From Nocardioides agariphilus (GTDB taxonomy: Bacteria > Actinomycetota > Actinomycetes > Propionibacteriales > Nocardioidaceae): a DNA stretch of 64,000 nt. The stretch is from positions 1 through 64,000 of the forward strand of contig NZ_JADKPO010000015.1 in the NCBI RefSeq assembly GCF_015352445.1. The letters are read 5' to 3'. A program made the position numbers and the translations under genes. The stretch's first letter is position 1. Each line of letters starts with the position of its first letter. Positions 22,461 to 32,965 of this stretch are shown piece after piece. The notes beneath the pieces are model-generated. The model was not told where the DNA came from. It was given only the letters and a program-made list of their open reading frames with translations, and searched no databases.

Positions 22461-23381
22461 TTGGCCGAACCCGGACTGGCGGTCCGCACCTATCTCGACC
22501 ACCTGTCGGTCGAACGCGGGCTGGCGGCCAACACGCTCTCCTCCTACCGGCGCGACCTGCGCCGCTACCTGCAGCACCTCTCCGGTCGGGGCATCGAGGA
22601 CCTCGACCGGGTGGACGAGGCGACGGTCACGGCGTTCCTGGTGGCGCTGCGTGAGGGCGACCAAGAGCATCCGCCGCTGAGCTCGACCTCTGCGGCGCGC
22701 ACGGTGGTCGCCGTACGCGGCTTCCACAAGTTCGCGGTCAGCGACGGCCTGGCCGTCGCCGACCCAGCGGCGGGGGTGCGCCCTCCGCCACCTGCCAAGC
22801 GGCTGCCCAAGGCGCTGCCGCTCGCCGACGTGGAGGCGATCCTCGCGGCGGCCGGCGCGCCCGCGACGGCTCTGGCGATGCGCGACCGAGCCCTGCTCGA
22901 GGTGCTCTACGGCACCGGCGCGCGCATCTCCGAGGCGGTAGGGCTGGACATCGACGACCTCGACACCGTCGAGCGCACCGTGCTGCTGCGCGGCAAGGGC
23001 GGCAAGGAGCGCATCGTGCCGGTGGGCTCCTACGCCGTCGGGGCCGTCGGCGACTACCTCACCAGCTCGCGTCCCGGCCTCGTGGCCGCGGGCAAGGGCA
23101 CGCCTGCGCTGTTCCTCAACGCCCGGGGCGGACGGCTGTCGCGGCAGAGTGCGTGGACGGTCCTGGTCAGGGCTGCCGAGCGGGCCGGTGTCACCACCGA
23201 TGTCTCGCCCCACACGTTGCGTCACTCCTTCGCCACCCACCTGCTCGACGGCGGCGCCGACGTACGCGTCGTGCAGGAGCTGCTCGGCCACGCCTCCGTG
23301 ACGACCACCCAGGTCTACACGCTGGTGACCGTGGACAACCTGCGCGAGGTCTTCGCGACCGCTCACCCCCGGGCGCGCTGA
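22461..23381 (+). CDS. xerD: Tyrosine recombinase XerD
   Basis: A 306-residue tyrosine recombinase resolving chromosome dimers at dif with XerC. The N-terminal SAM-like core-binding domain spans residues 1-95 ([22 protein letters not shown]). The catalytic domain carries Arg in [12 protein letters not shown], Lys in [23 protein letters not shown], and [14 protein letters not shown] with the nucleophile Tyr. The TTG start at 22461 is supported by AGGAGG six bases upstream. It is distinct from the phage-type integrases at 46-50 kb. Confidence 0.94.
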   Translation: MAEPGLAVRTYLDHLSVERGLAANTLSSYRRDLRRYLQHLSGRGIEDLDRVDEATVTAFLVALREGDQEHPPLSSTSAARTVVAVRGFHKFAVSDGLAVADPAAGVRPPPPAKRLPKALPLADVEAILAAAGAPATALAMRDRALLEVLYGTGARISEAVGLDIDDLDTVERTVLLRGKGGKERIVPVGSYAVGAVGDYLTSSRPGLVAAGKGTPALFLNARGGRLSRQSAWTVLVRAAERAGVTTDVSPHTLRHSFATHLLDGGADVRVVQELLGHASVTTTQVYTLVTVDNLREVFATAHPRAR

Positions 23382-23419
23382 CCGACTTCGGCGTACCGGC
23401 CTGCTGTTGAATAGGGCGA

Positions 23420-26047
23420 GTGTCCGCGCCTGTGCCTCGCCTCCAGGTGCCTGACGAGCACGATGCCGACACCCTCTACCTCACCATCGCCGAGTGGGTG
23501 GGGGAGCAGGGGCTGACGCTGTACCCCCACCAGGACGAGGCGCTGCTCGAGCTGCTCTCCGGCAACAACGTGGTGCTGGCGACGCCGACGGGCTCCGGCA
23601 AGTCGCTCGTCGCCACCGGGGCGCATCTGGCTGCTCTTGCCGAGGGGCGCGTGTCGTTCTACACCGCACCCATCAAGGCGCTGGTCAGCGAGAAGTTCTT
23701 CGCCTTGTGCGAGGTCTTCGGCGCCGACGACGTCGGCATGCTGACCGGCGACGCGAGTGTCAACGCCGACGCCCCGATCATCGCCTGCACCGCCGAGGTG
23801 CTGGCCAACATCGCTCTGCGTGAGGGCACCAGGGCAGATGTCGGCCTGGTGGTCATGGACGAGTTCCACTACTACGGCGAGCCCGACCGCGGCTGGGCCT
23901 GGCAGGTCCCGCTGCTGGAGCTGCCGCAGGCCCAGTTCCTCCTGATGTCGGCGACGCTCGGCGACATGTCGGAGATCGCGACCGACATGACCGTCCGCAA
24001 CGGCCGCGAGACCGCGGTCGTCGCCGATGCCGAACGACCGGTGCCGCTCAGCTTCAGCTGGTCTCTCGAGGCCCTCGACGACACGGTCGAGGAGCTGGTG
24101 ACGACAGGTCAGGCGCCGGCGTACGTCGTGCACTTCACGCAGGCGGCGGCGATCGAGCACGCGACCCGGCTGCTGGCCGCGAGGCTGCCGGCACCCGACA
24201 AGGAGGCGATCGCCGCCCAGATCGGGGCCTTCAGGTTCGGCGTCGGATTCGGCAAGACCCTGCAGAAGCTGGTGAAGGCCGGGATCGGCGTGCACCACGC
24301 GGGCATGCTGCCGAAGTACCGACGGCTGGTGGAGACGCTCGCGCAGGCGGGTCTGCTGACCGTCATCTGCGGCACCGACACCCTCGGCGTCGGCATCAAC
24401 GTGCCGATCCGCACGGTGCTGTTCACCGGCCTGGCGAAGTACGACGGGAACCGGCAGCGGGTCCTCAAGACCCGCGAGTTCCTGCAGATCGCCGGGCGGG
24501 CCGGGCGCGCGGGCTTCGACACCGCGGGGTACGTCGTGGTGCAGGCACCCGAGCACGTCATCGAGAACGAGCGAGCCAAGGCGAAGTCCGAGGCCAAGAA
24601 CGCCGCGCTCCGTGAGCAGCAGAAGGTCAAGCGGAAGTCCAAGCCCCAGCTGAGGAAGCCGCCCGAGGGCACCATCGTGTGGACCGAGCAGACCTTCGAC
24701 AAGCTGGTCGCCGGTGAGCCCGAGCGCCTCACGTCACGGATGCGCGTCGACAACGCCATGCTCGTCAACGTCTTGTCGCGCCCGGAGGACGCCTTTCCCG
24801 TCATGCGCCGCCTGCTCATGGACAACCACGAGCCGCGCCGCCAGCAGCTGCGGCTGGCCCGCCGGGCACTGCGGTTGACCCGCTCGCTGGTGCGCTCCGG
24901 CACGGTGACCCGGCTCGACGAGGTCGACGAGCACGGACGGCGCTACGTACTGACCGTCGACCTGCCCGAGGAGTTCGCCCTCAACCAGCCGCTCGCGCAC
25001 TTCGCCCTGGCCGCCTTCGACGTGCTCGACCCCGAGGTGCCGAGCTACGCCCTCGACGTGGTGAGCGTGGTGGAAGCCGTGCTGGAGGGCCCGCGCCAGG
25101 TGCTCTTCGCCCAGCAGCACGCCGCGCGTGGCGAGGCGATCGCCGAGATGAAGGCAGACGGCATCGAGTACGAGGAGCGGATGGCTCTGCTGGAGGACGT
25201 CACCTGGCCGCAGCCACTCGCCGAGCTGCTGGAGGCGACGTACGCGATGTACCGGCAGACCCATCCGTGGTTGCCAGAGGACGCGCTCGGCCCTAAATCC
25301 GTGCTCCGCGAGATGTGGGAGCAGGCGATGGGGTTCACCGACTTCGTGCGCCGCTACCAGCTGTCGCGGTCCGAGGGACTGGTGCTGCGCTACCTCAGCG
25401 ACGCCTACCGCACACTGCGCCAGACCGTGCCCGACGCCCATCGCTCGCCGGAGCTGGAGGAGATCGTGGAGTGGCTGGGGGAGACCATCCGCCAGACCGA
25501 CTCCTCGCTGATCGACGAGTGGGAGGCGCTCACCCATCCCGACGAGGTGCTGGGTCACCGAGACGAGCCGCCACCTCCGCCACGGCCGTTGTCGGCACAG
25601 GAGCGGGTGCTCACCGTGATGGTGCGCAACGCGATGTTCGCCAGGGTGAGTGCGTGCGCTCGCGACGACCTCGACGCCCTGCTGCGGCTCGAGCGGGCGG
25701 CCGCCGACCACGGCGACCCGCCACGTGAGGTGGTGATGACCAGGTCGCGGTGGGACGAGGCGCTCGAGGCCTACTACGCCGAGCACGACACGATCGCGAC
25801 CGACGCCGACGCGCGTGGCCCGGCGTACTTCTGGCTCGGCCCGGCGGAGGAGGCAGAGCCGCCAGGGGCGGGGGAGGGCGTGGTCGCCCGCGTGCGGAAG
25901 GTACGTCAGACGCTGGCCGACCCCGCCGGTCACCGGGACTGGGTGATCGAGGCGACGGTCGACCTCGACGCCAGCGACGAGGCGGGCGAGCTGGTGCTCG
26001 CCGCGACCGCGCTCAGAAGCCTGGGCGACCCGACTGACGCCGACTGA
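23420..26047 (+). CDS. Superfamily-2 DEAD/DEAH-type helicase with DUF3516 C-terminal domain
   Basis: An 875-residue helicase. Motif I ATPTGSGKS is at about residues 54-62, and motif II is DEFH (variant of DExH). SATLGD is motif III. A helicase C domain follows with IRTVLFTGLAKYDG and QIAGRAGRAGFD (motif VI). A lysine-rich linker precedes a ~450-residue helical C-terminal region matching the actinobacterial DUF3516 helicases. Its target (RNA or DNA) is not established. GTG start at 23420, 38 bases after xerD. Confidence 0.9.
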   Translation: MSAPVPRLQVPDEHDADTLYLTIAEWVGEQGLTLYPHQDEALLELLSGNNVVLATPTGSGKSLVATGAHLAALAEGRVSFYTAPIKALVSEKFFALCEVFGADDVGMLTGDASVNADAPIIACTAEVLANIALREGTRADVGLVVMDEFHYYGEPDRGWAWQVPLLELPQAQFLLMSATLGDMSEIATDMTVRNGRETAVVADAERPVPLSFSWSLEALDDTVEELVTTGQAPAYVVHFTQAAAIEHATRLLAARLPAPDKEAIAAQIGAFRFGVGFGKTLQKLVKAGIGVHHAGMLPKYRRLVETLAQAGLLTVICGTDTLGVGINVPIRTVLFTGLAKYDGNRQRVLKTREFLQIAGRAGRAGFDTAGYVVVQAPEHVIENERAKAKSEAKNAALREQQKVKRKSKPQLRKPPEGTIVWTEQTFDKLVAGEPERLTSRMRVDNAMLVNVLSRPEDAFPVMRRLLMDNHEPRRQQLRLARRALRLTRSLVRSGTVTRLDEVDEHGRRYVLTVDLPEEFALNQPLAHFALAAFDVLDPEVPSYALDVVSVVEAVLEGPRQVLFAQQHAARGEAIAEMKADGIEYEERMALLEDVTWPQPLAELLEATYAMYRQTHPWLPEDALGPKSVLREMWEQAMGFTDFVRRYQLSRSEGLVLRYLSDAYRTLRQTVPDAHRSPELEEIVEWLGETIRQTDSSLIDEWEALTHPDEVLGHRDEPPPPPRPLSAQERVLTVMVRNAMFARVSACARDDLDALLRLERAAADHGDPPREVVMTRSRWDEALEAYYAEHDTIATDADARGPAYFWLGPAEEAEPPGAGEGVVARVRKVRQTLADPAGHRDWVIEATVDLDASDEAGELVLAATALRSLGDPTDAD

Positions 26048-26060
26048 CGCGCGCACAAGT

Positions 26061-26076
26061 TGTGACACCGGTCACA
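26061..26076. promoter_or_regulatory. Perfect CRP/GlxR-type site TGTGA-N6-TCACA
   Basis: The sequence TGTGACACCGGTCACA is an exact match to the classical TGTGA-N6-TCACA inverted repeat bound by CRP-family regulators (GlxR/Crp in actinobacteria). It lies 97 bases upstream of the nucleobase permease start and 13 bases after the helicase stop, so cyclic-AMP-type control of the permease is likely. It is seen in sequence; binding is inferred. Confidence 0.7.
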
Positions 26077-26099
26077 TGGGACCTTCGGCAGGTGTCGCC

Positions 26100-26125
26100 A
26101 GTGCTGGCAAATCTCGCCCAGCACT
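26100..26125. promoter_or_regulatory. Inverted repeat AGTGCTGG / CCAGCACT in the permease leader
   Basis: An 8-base perfect inverted repeat with a 10-base spacer lies between the CRP-type site and the permease start. It could be a second operator or a 5'-leader hairpin. There is no known motif I can assign with confidence. Confidence 0.35.
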
Positions 26126-26173
26126 AGCGTCGAGCCGACTCGGGGCATCCCGCACGGTTGAGGAGGCGTTGCG

Positions 26174-27604
26174 ATGTCGATGTTCAGCTGGAAGGTCGTG
26201 CACGGCGGGAAGACCCCGCCGCCCGGCGAGGCAGTCGCCCCCGACGAGCGGCTCTCGTGGCCACGCACCATCGGGTTCGGGGCCCAGCACGTGGTGGCGA
26301 TGTTCGGAGCGACGTTCGTCTTCCCGATCATCATGGGCCTCAACGCCAACCTCGCGATCATGATGAGCGGCATCGCGACGATCTGCTTCCTGCTGATCGT
26401 CGGCGGCAAGGTGCCCAGCTACCTCGGCACCTCGGCGTCCTTCGTCGGTGGTGCGTCCGCGATCTACGCCCAAAGCGGCGGGCCCGAGGACGTGACGGGC
26501 GCGATCCTGGTCTCAGGCGTCGTGCTGGCCGCGGTCGGCCTCCTCATCCACTATCTCGGCGCCGACGTGGTCAACAAGGTGCTGCCGCCCGTCGTGACAG
26601 GTGCTGTCGTGATGCTGATCGGCTTCAACCTCGCCGGCGTGGCCACCAACATCTATCTCCCAGCGGACCGTTGGATGGGTCTGATCGTGATGACGGTCGT
26701 CATCTTGATGGCCGTCGGACTGCGCGGGTTCCTCGGACGCATCGCGATCTTCCTCGGGCTCCTCCTCGGCTACGTGCTGTCGTGGCTGGCGGACCTGGTC
26801 TTCGACGGGAACCGCGTCAGCTGGCAGGGTGTCAAGGACGCCGACTGGATCGGGTTCCCCAAGCACACGACCGAAGGGCTGGTCGGCAACCAGGGCTCGC
26901 CCGACATCAACAACCTGGCAGCGGTCGGCTGGCACCTGCCGAGCTTCTCGATCACCTTCACGCTCCTGGCGCTGCCGGCCGTCATCGCCCTCGTCGCCGA
27001 GAACATCGGTCACGTCAAGGCCGTCGGTGAGATGACCGAGCGCGACCTCGACCCGGTCATCGGCAGGGCCGTCTTCGCCGACGGTGTCGGCACGGTCATC
27101 ACCAGCTCGGTCGGTGGCTCGCCGACCACGACGTACGCCGAGAACATCGGCGTGATGGCGGCGACGCGCGTCTACTCGACGGCGGCGTACTTCGTGGCCG
27201 CCATCGTCGCCATCCTGCTCGGCGTGATCCCCAAGTTCGGCGCGATCGTGAACGCGACGCCGCCGGCCGTCCTGGGCGGCATCACACTCGTGCTCTACGG
27301 GATGATCGGCCTGCTCGGCGCCAAGATCTGGAAGGAGAACGGCGTCGACTTCGCCGACCCGGTCAACCTCGTGCCCGTGGCGGCCGGCCTGATCATGGGC
27401 ATCGGCCTGGGCACCAACGGGTTCTTCGCGATCACCGACGACTTCACCCTGGGCGGCATCGCCATGGGCACCCTGATCATCGTGATCGGCTACCACCTGG
27501 CCCGCTTGGTCGCGCCCGGTCGCACGGATGAGGGGGCGGTCATCGCCGTCGGTCAGACCGGCGCCCACGAGGCCGACCACGCGCCTGGACACCGCGAGAA
27601 GTAG
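26174..27604 (+). CDS. NCS2-family uracil/xanthine permease
   Basis: A 476-residue nucleobase:cation symporter of the NCS2 family with about 12-14 membrane helices. The family marker QHVVAMFGATFVFPIIMG is at about residues 38-55. A glutamate in LVAENIGHVKAVGEMT, followed by GTVITSSVGGSPTTTYAENIGVMAATRVYS, is the conserved substrate-site region. The last ~30 residues are hydrophilic. Substrate (uracil, xanthine or uric acid) cannot be fixed from sequence. The gene is monocistronic, with a CRP-type site upstream and a short GC hairpin right after its stop (27604-27615). Confidence 0.92.
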   Translation: MSMFSWKVVHGGKTPPPGEAVAPDERLSWPRTIGFGAQHVVAMFGATFVFPIIMGLNANLAIMMSGIATICFLLIVGGKVPSYLGTSASFVGGASAIYAQSGGPEDVTGAILVSGVVLAAVGLLIHYLGADVVNKVLPPVVTGAVVMLIGFNLAGVATNIYLPADRWMGLIVMTVVILMAVGLRGFLGRIAIFLGLLLGYVLSWLADLVFDGNRVSWQGVKDADWIGFPKHTTEGLVGNQGSPDINNLAAVGWHLPSFSITFTLLALPAVIALVAENIGHVKAVGEMTERDLDPVIGRAVFADGVGTVITSSVGGSPTTTYAENIGVMAATRVYSTAAYFVAAIVAILLGVIPKFGAIVNATPPAVLGGITLVLYGMIGLLGAKIWKENGVDFADPVNLVPVAAGLIMGIGLGTNGFFAITDDFTLGGIAMGTLIIVIGYHLARLVAPGRTDEGAVIAVGQTGAHEADHAPGHREK

Positions 27605-27690
27605 CCCGAACGGGCCAGAGCAGACCACCCGTTGGGGTCAGTTCCGTCGAAGCGTGAACAGAGGGGTCGCTGAGTCCCTAGCGTAAAGCG

Positions 27691-27713
27691 CCGGGGCATA
27701 CCACATGCCCCGG
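27691..27713. promoter_or_regulatory. 9-base inverted repeat upstream of the conservon
   Basis: CCGGGGCAT and ATGCCCCGG are separated by five bases, about 65 bases upstream of the chosen cvnA start. It could act as an operator or as a leader hairpin; the sequence does not tell which. Confidence 0.4.
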
Positions 27714-27778
27714 ACCGCTACCAGCCCCCGAGCTGTCGGCGGTTGCCCGAACCTCGCGTCCAACCCCCCGGGGGCCAG

Positions 27779-30700
27779 ATGTTCTCCAAGCGCAGCGCCG
27801 CGGCTTCAGCGAAGCCTGCCCCAATGGGTTCCCCGAAGAAGGGTGCCCCGAAGAAGGGTGCCCCCATGGGCATCCAGTACATGGGCACAACGGCGACCAC
27901 GTCGACCACCAAGCCGAGCCGGGCCGAGAAGCGTGCCGCCAAGGCTGCTGCGAAGGCCGCCGAGAAGGCCGCCTCGCAGGTCAACGGCAAGGTCGGCAAG
28001 GCCGACCGCCTGGCCGCCGCCCGCGCCGCGGCCGCGGCCAAGACCGAGAAGATGTCGGTCAAGCGCTTCGGCTCCAAGAAGGACGACAAGTCCAACGAGC
28101 GCGGCTGGGACAAGCCGGTCTACGCCCCTGGCCAAGAGCCGTCGAAGTGGAACGTCTCGGAGTGGTCGCTGCGCCGCAAGGTCGCACTCGTGCTGGCCCT
28201 GCCGGTCATCGTGGCTGCCGCCTTCGGTGGTCTGCGTATCAACACCGAGCGCCAGCTGGCCGCCAACTACGCCGCCAGCGCCTCGCAGGTCACCGTGCTC
28301 GGCCCCGCGGTCGACTACCTCGCCGCAGCCGAGCGAGCAGCCGCCATCGCTCGGGTGGTCGGCATCAACGACCCCAAGCTCGAGGACGCCAAGCGCGCCG
28401 TGGTCGAGGCCGGCACCAAGCTGGTCGAGGCCCGAGACCGCGCCGACCTCACCCCGGCCCAGCTGCGTCAGGTCAACGACGTCATCTCGCTGAGCGAGCA
28501 GCTGCGAAGCGGCATGGCCTACGTCAGCATCACCTCGATGGTCTCGCAGGTGCGCCAGCTCGAGCGAGGCATCACCCAGACCATCTCCACCATCCTCGAC
28601 GAGCAGACGCGGCAGGAGCCGTCGCTGCTGATCCTGGCCCAGGCCCTCGACGGCCGGCTCTCGCTGTCCTTGCAGGAGATCCAGGTCGGCAACGGCAAGT
28701 CCGACGCCAGCCCGGTCGAGCTCTACCGCGAGTTCGGTGTCGAGCTGGCCTCGATCGACCGGCTCGCCATCGCGCTCGGACAGACCGACGCCCGCGTGCT
28801 CGAGATCCGGCAGGCCAACGCCCAGCGGATCGCCAACGCCCAGCAGATCGTCAAGGACGGCAAGGGGACCCTCAAGGTCACCGAGGCGAGCTACGACTCC
28901 TACGACGTGCTCATCGACGACCTGCTCACCGACGTCGACAACAGCCTGGCCGCATCGGCGCGCAACGCCAAGGTGCTCACCTGGGTCGACTCGCTCATCA
29001 TCGGCCTGGCCCTGCTGGCCGCGATCATCTTGGCCCTGATGGTCTCGCGCCTGATCCTGAACCCGATCCGCCGCGTGCGTTCGGGCGCCCTCGAGGTTGC
29101 GCACGAGAGGTTGCCCGAGGCCGTCGCCCGGATCCGTGCGGGCGAGGACCCGGGTGAGATCGTCCCGATCGCCGTCTCGACCCACGAGGAGACCGGCCAG
29201 CTGGCCAGGGCGGTCGACGACCTGCACCGGCAGGCGGTCAAGCTGGCCTCGAACGAGGCCGGACTGCGTGCCCAGGTCGGTGACATGTTCGTCACCCTCT
29301 CCCGCCGCAACACCTCCCTGATCAACCAGCAGCTCAGCCTCATCGAGACGCTGGAGAGCGACGAGGAGGACCCGAACCGCCTGGAGAGCCTGTTCCGGCT
29401 CGACCACCTGGCCTCGCGGATGCGCCGCAACGCCGAGAGCCTGGTCATCTTGTCCGGTGCGCCGACCCGCGCGACCGAGCAGGACGACCTGTCGCTGACC
29501 GACGTACTGCAGGCCGCGATCGCCGGTGTGCAGGACTACAAGCGGGTCCAGCTCGACGCCGCGCCCGCCCAGCGGGTCAGTGGCGAGGCTGCCCCCGACG
29601 TGGTGCACCTGCTGGCCGAGCTGGTCGACAACGCGCTGTCCTACTCCCCGCCGAGCTCTCGGGTCCTGGTGACGTCCTCGTTCACCCGAGGCGGCGTGGT
29701 CGTTCAGGTGACCGACGCCGGGCTCGGCATCGCCGAGGACGCCCTCAGCGAGCTCAACGAGAAGCTGCGCGCCGGTGGCGAGGTCAACGCCGACACCGCC
29801 CGCCGCATGGGCCTGTTCGTGGTCAGCCGGCTCGCCCGCCGTCACGGCCTGACGGTCCAGCTGGACCACAACGACCGGATGGGCATCACTGCGACGGTCT
29901 TCTTGCCCACGAGCGTGCTGTCCGACACCGCGCGGCTCGAGGCGGGCACCGGCGGTGCACAGGTGATCGAGCTGGGCGCGCCGACGGCCGAGTCCGACAC
30001 CGCCTACTCCGGGTACTCCGAAGACTCCGAGTACTCCGGGTACTCCGGGTACTCAGGGAACTCCGGGAACTCCGACGACGACGGGTACGTCGACGCCGAC
30101 TCCGACCACGACACCGAGGCCGGCTCCGGGTTCGAGCAGAGCGCCGACATCGTCGCCTTCCGGCCCGAGCCGGAGCCCGAGCCGGAGGCTGAGCCTGAGC
30201 CGGAGGAGTTCGACCCCATCACCGCGGCCATCAACGCCTACGGCCTGCCGCAGCGTCGCCCCGGTGCGACGGGCGCGGGCACCCTCGGAGCGCCGGTCTC
30301 CATGGGCGGCGGGTTCTTCGACCGCGTCGAGCCCGACGAGTCCCTGCCGCAGCTGCCCGCACCGTCTCAGGCTGAGCTCGCCGCCGACCCGGTCCTGGCC
30401 GAGACCGACGACGACGACCGCGTACCGATCGCCCTCGGCCCGGTGGCCGATGAGGTCGTCGTCGAGGACGAGGTCGTCGCTGACTCCCACGAGGACGGGG
30501 CCGCCGGCGACGAGGGCCACGACGCAGAGCTGCCCCCGGTGGCCGACCTCCCCCTGCCCGGCACCGAGCCCTTCGAGCCGCCTGCGGCCGAGCACAGCAA
30601 CGGCAACGGGAAGGTCAACGGGAAGGTCAACGGCAAGAACTCCAACCTGGCCGCACGCCTGCACAGCCTGGCTGCCGCTGCGCGCAACAGCAGCGAGCCC

Positions 30701-31534
30701 ATCGTCGAGCCAGACGAGGAGCCTGTCGCAGAGCCTGTCGCAGAGCCTGTTGCAGAGGCTGTGCCCGAGCCCGCCGAGGAGCTGGCAGCCGAGGTCGCTC
30801 CCGACCGGGCCCCGGTCGCCGACGAGGAGCTCGTCGAGGAGCCCGCAGCCGAGCTCGTCGAGGAGCCCGCAGCCGAGCTCGTCGAGGAGACAGACACGGC
30901 ACACGAGGCCGACGAGATGGACGTCACCGACCACGAGTCGCCCGACGAGTCGCCCGACGAGTCGCCCGACGGGTCGCCCGACGAGTCGCCCGTGGTGGAC
31001 GACCTGTCCCACCTGCCTGCGGCCTGGGCGGTCACGGCGGACGACGCCGTAGCCGGCACGCCCGTCGCGGTACCTCAGGCCGAGACTCCTCAGGCCGACA
31101 CCCCTCAGGCCGAGACCCCTCAGGTCGAGGCGGGTCCGCTCGACGCCCCGTTGGACCTGCCCGCGGCCTCGACGGCAGCGTCGATGGACGAGGACGAGAC
31201 CCCGATCTTCCGGTCGCTGCGGTCCAACTGGCTCAGTGCCGACACCGGTGAGCGCCCCTGGGCCGACACCGAGGTGGACGCCGGTTGGGACGCCGCCCGA
31301 CAGGTCGAGTCGACCCCGCCCACGCGGCGTACCGAGACCGGCCTGCCGATGCGCCGACCCGGCAACCGGCTGATCCCGGGCGGAATCTCGGCCCCGGCAC
31401 CCGTCCAGACCGTGCGTGACCCGGACGCCATCCGGGCGCGGCTGGCGGCTCACGCCGCTGGCGTCTCACGCGGCCGTACTGCGGCCGTCACAAGTCAACC
31501 CAGCCCCTCCACACAGGAAGCGGACCCCGCATGA
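27779..31534 (+). CDS. cvnA: Conservon sensor kinase CvnA with long acidic repetitive C-terminus
   Basis: A 1251-residue membrane histidine-kinase-like protein. Residues 1-110 are Ala/Lys-rich and basic. TM1 lies at about residues 134-153 ([17 protein letters not shown]), followed by an extracytoplasmic sensor domain at about 155-400. TM2 is at about 401-426, then HAMP, a dimerisation segment with [20 protein letters not shown]-like helices, and an ATPase domain at about 610-720 ([12 protein letters not shown], then GLGIAED and the [14 protein letters not shown] region). About 500 residues of acidic low-complexity tail follow. No clear phospho-accepting H-box His is obvious. I start at ATG 27779 (G-rich site just upstream); a TTG at 27743 is possible. 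First gene of the cvnABCD operon. Confidence 0.88.
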   Translation: MFSKRSAAASAKPAPMGSPKKGAPKKGAPMGIQYMGTTATTSTTKPSRAEKRAAKAAAKAAEKAASQVNGKVGKADRLAAARAAAAAKTEKMSVKRFGSKKDDKSNERGWDKPVYAPGQEPSKWNVSEWSLRRKVALVLALPVIVAAAFGGLRINTERQLAANYAASASQVTVLGPAVDYLAAAERAAAIARVVGINDPKLEDAKRAVVEAGTKLVEARDRADLTPAQLRQVNDVISLSEQLRSGMAYVSITSMVSQVRQLERGITQTISTILDEQTRQEPSLLILAQALDGRLSLSLQEIQVGNGKSDASPVELYREFGVELASIDRLAIALGQTDARVLEIRQANAQRIANAQQIVKDGKGTLKVTEASYDSYDVLIDDLLTDVDNSLAASARNAKVLTWVDSLIIGLALLAAIILALMVSRLILNPIRRVRSGALEVAHERLPEAVARIRAGEDPGEIVPIAVSTHEETGQLARAVDDLHRQAVKLASNEAGLRAQVGDMFVTLSRRNTSLINQQLSLIETLESDEEDPNRLESLFRLDHLASRMRRNAESLVILSGAPTRATEQDDLSLTDVLQAAIAGVQDYKRVQLDAAPAQRVSGEAAPDVVHLLAELVDNALSYSPPSSRVLVTSSFTRGGVVVQVTDAGLGIAEDALSELNEKLRAGGEVNADTARRMGLFVVSRLARRHGLTVQLDHNDRMGITATVFLPTSVLSDTARLEAGTGGAQVIELGAPTAESDTAYSGYSEDSEYSGYSGYSGNSGNSDDDGYVDADSDHDTEAGSGFEQSADIVAFRPEPEPEPEAEPEPEEFDPITAAINAYGLPQRRPGATGAGTLGAPVSMGGGFFDRVEPDESLPQLPAPSQAELAADPVLAETDDDDRVPIALGPVADEVVVEDEVVADSHEDGAAGDEGHDAELPPVADLPLPGTEPFEPPAAEHSNGNGKVNGKVNGKNSNLAARLHSLAAAARNSSEPIVEPDEEPVAEPVAEPVAEAVPEPAEELAAEVAPDRAPVADEELVEEPAAELVEEPAAELVEETDTAHEADEMDVTDHESPDESPDESPDGSPDESPVVDDLSHLPAAWAVTADDAVAGTPVAVPQAETPQADTPQAETPQVEAGPLDAPLDLPAASTAASMDEDETPIFRSLRSNWLSADTGERPWADTEVDAGWDAARQVESTPPTRRTETGLPMRRPGNRLIPGGISAPAPVQTVRDPDAIRARLAAHAAGVSRGRTAAVTSQPSPSTQEADPA
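30004..31130 (+). repeat. Tandem in-frame repeats encoding the acidic CvnA tail
   Basis: Within cvnA lie several short tandem arrays, all in multiples of three bases: YSG/NSG units (about 30004-30072), EPEP runs (30172-30207), EPVA units with 12-base period (30720-30767), ELVEEPAA units with 24-base period (30829-30891), DESP units with 12-base period (30940-30990), and QAETP units with 15-base period (31077-31130). They keep the frame open and enlarge the acidic tail. Confidence 0.85.
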
Positions 31535-31965
31535 CCGAGAGCCTCCGATTCGGAGCCCCTGTGCCCAACGACGCCGAGCGCGAGCTCGACTGGGTGGTCA
31601 CCAAGTTCGTCGACGACGCCCCCGGCGCCGCGCACGCGGTGCTGGTCTCGGCCGACGGCCTCCTGATGGCCGCCAGCGCCCGCCTGCCCGGCGAGCGGGC
31701 CGAGCAGGTGGCGGCTGTCGCCTCCGGCCTGGCCAGCCTGGCTGTCGGTGCCGCGCGCCTGTTCGAGGGCGGCGCGGTGATGCAGACCGTCATCGAGATG
31801 GAGAAGGGCTACCTGCTGCTGATGAGCGTGGGCGACGGTTCGCACCTCGCCGTACTGACGCAGGACTCCGCCGACATCGGCCAGGTGGGCTACGAGATGG
31901 CCCTGCTGGTCGAGCGCGTCGGCCGGATGATTCAGGCCCAGGCCCGCAACCTCACAGGCGTCTGA
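31531..31965 (+). CDS. cvnB: Conservon roadblock/LC7 protein CvnB
   Basis: A 144-residue roadblock/LC7-fold protein ([31 protein letters not shown] at residues 18-48). It is of the type that pairs with small Ras-like GTPases, here CvnD, to regulate nucleotide exchange or hydrolysis at the membrane kinase complex. ATG at 31531 overlaps the cvnA stop by four bases. The next gene starts 13 bases later. Confidence 0.93.
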   Translation: MTESLRFGAPVPNDAERELDWVVTKFVDDAPGAAHAVLVSADGLLMAASARLPGERAEQVAAVASGLASLAVGAARLFEGGAVMQTVIEMEKGYLLLMSVGDGSHLAVLTQDSADIGQVGYEMALLVERVGRMIQAQARNLTGV

Positions 31966-31978
31966 GAGGCCGACAGCC

Positions 31979-32365
31979 ATGTCCCTGATCGAACCGGACC
32001 CCTGGGGCCGGTACTCCGACGAGGAGCCGGCCGCTCGGATCGTCCGCCCGTACACCATCACTGCCGGGCGAACCAAGAGCACCGTCGACCTCCCCATGGA
32101 GGCGACCTTGGTGCTCGACCCCTCCGCCCTGCAGCGCGAGTGGGGGAGCGACGCCCAGGGCCGAATCGTCGAGATCTGCGACCGCAAGTCGGTCGCCGAG
32201 GTCTCGGCGGCGGTGAAGATGCCGATCGGCGTCGTCCGCGTGGTGCTCGGCGACCTCGTGGAGCAGGGATACGTGGCGGTGCAGGCCACCTTGAACGACA
32301 GCTCGTCTCGAGATGAGCGCTTGGATCTGATCGAAAGGACCCTCCGTGGACTTCGCGCGTTCTAA
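31979..32365 (+). CDS. cvnC: Conservon DUF742 protein CvnC
   Basis: A 128-residue DUF742 protein. The N-terminal RIVRPYTITAGRTKS is the family's opening motif. A winged-helix-like C-terminal half follows (IVEICDRKSVAEVSAAVKMPIGVVRVVLGDLVEQGYV). In conservons it accompanies CvnB as part of the kinase-associated complex. Its last 20 bases overlap cvnD. Confidence 0.93.
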   Translation: MSLIEPDPWGRYSDEEPAARIVRPYTITAGRTKSTVDLPMEATLVLDPSALQREWGSDAQGRIVEICDRKSVAEVSAAVKMPIGVVRVVLGDLVEQGYVAVQATLNDSSSRDERLDLIERTLRGLRAF

Positions 32366-32942
32366 CGCCGGCGGCCGCGCCACAGCCTCCACCAAGATCG
32401 TGGTGGCGGGTGGTTTCGGCGTCGGGAAGACGACCCTGGTGGGCTCGGTCTCCGAGATCAAGCCGCTGCGCACCGAGGCACTGGTGACCAACGAGTCGGA
32501 GGGAGTCGACGACCTCGACGCCGTCCCGACCAAGGCGACGACCACCGTCGCCATGGACTTCGGCCGCATCACGCTGGCCGAGGACCTCGTGCTCTACCTC
32601 TTCGGGACTCCCGGCCAGCGCCGGTTCTGGTTCATGTGGGACGACCTCTGCCGCGGCGCCATCGGTGCGATCGTGCTGGTCGACACCCAGCGTCTCAACG
32701 AGGCGTTCTCACCGTTGGACTACTTCGAGGCCAAGGGCATCCCGTTCATCGTGTGCGTCAACGAGTTCGAGGGCGCCCAGAAGTACGCCGTGGAGGAGAT
32801 CCGCGAAGCGCTCGCCCTGCCGCACGAGGTGCCGATCATGACCATCGATGCCCGCGACCGGGACTCGGCCAAGTCGGCCCTGGTCCGGGTCACCGAGTTC
32901 GCCCTCGAGGAGCTCACCAAGACTGCCGCCGCCGTCCGGTAG
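32346..32942 (+). CDS. cvnD: Conservon Ras-like GTPase CvnD
   Basis: A 198-residue ATP/GTP-binding protein. The P-loop GGFGVGKTTLVG (about residues 21-32), the switch region TTVAMDFGRI, the G3-type FGTPGQRRF and a VNEFEGA segment in place of canonical NKxD are seen. With CvnB it resembles a bacterial MglA/MglB-like pair downstream of CvnA. GTG start at 32346 overlaps cvnC. A hairpin terminator follows at 32966-33022, closing the operon. Confidence 0.94.
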   Translation: MDFARSNAGGRATASTKIVVAGGFGVGKTTLVGSVSEIKPLRTEALVTNESEGVDDLDAVPTKATTTVAMDFGRITLAEDLVLYLFGTPGQRRFWFMWDDLCRGAIGAIVLVDTQRLNEAFSPLDYFEAKGIPFIVCVNEFEGAQKYAVEEIREALALPHEVPIMTIDARDRDSAKSALVRVTEFALEELTKTAAAVR

Positions 32943-32965
32943 AACGACCCCAAGACGGCACCACG

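Noticed and set aside
21240-23366. A 708-codon open frame antisense to ald and xerD
   Set aside because: Same reason: both sense genes carry full catalytic motifs, the antisense frame none.
27806-29869. 687-codon frame antisense to cvnA
   Set aside because: It is a mirror of the Ala/Glu-rich kinase sequence; the sense strand has the ATPase motifs and the downstream conservon partners.
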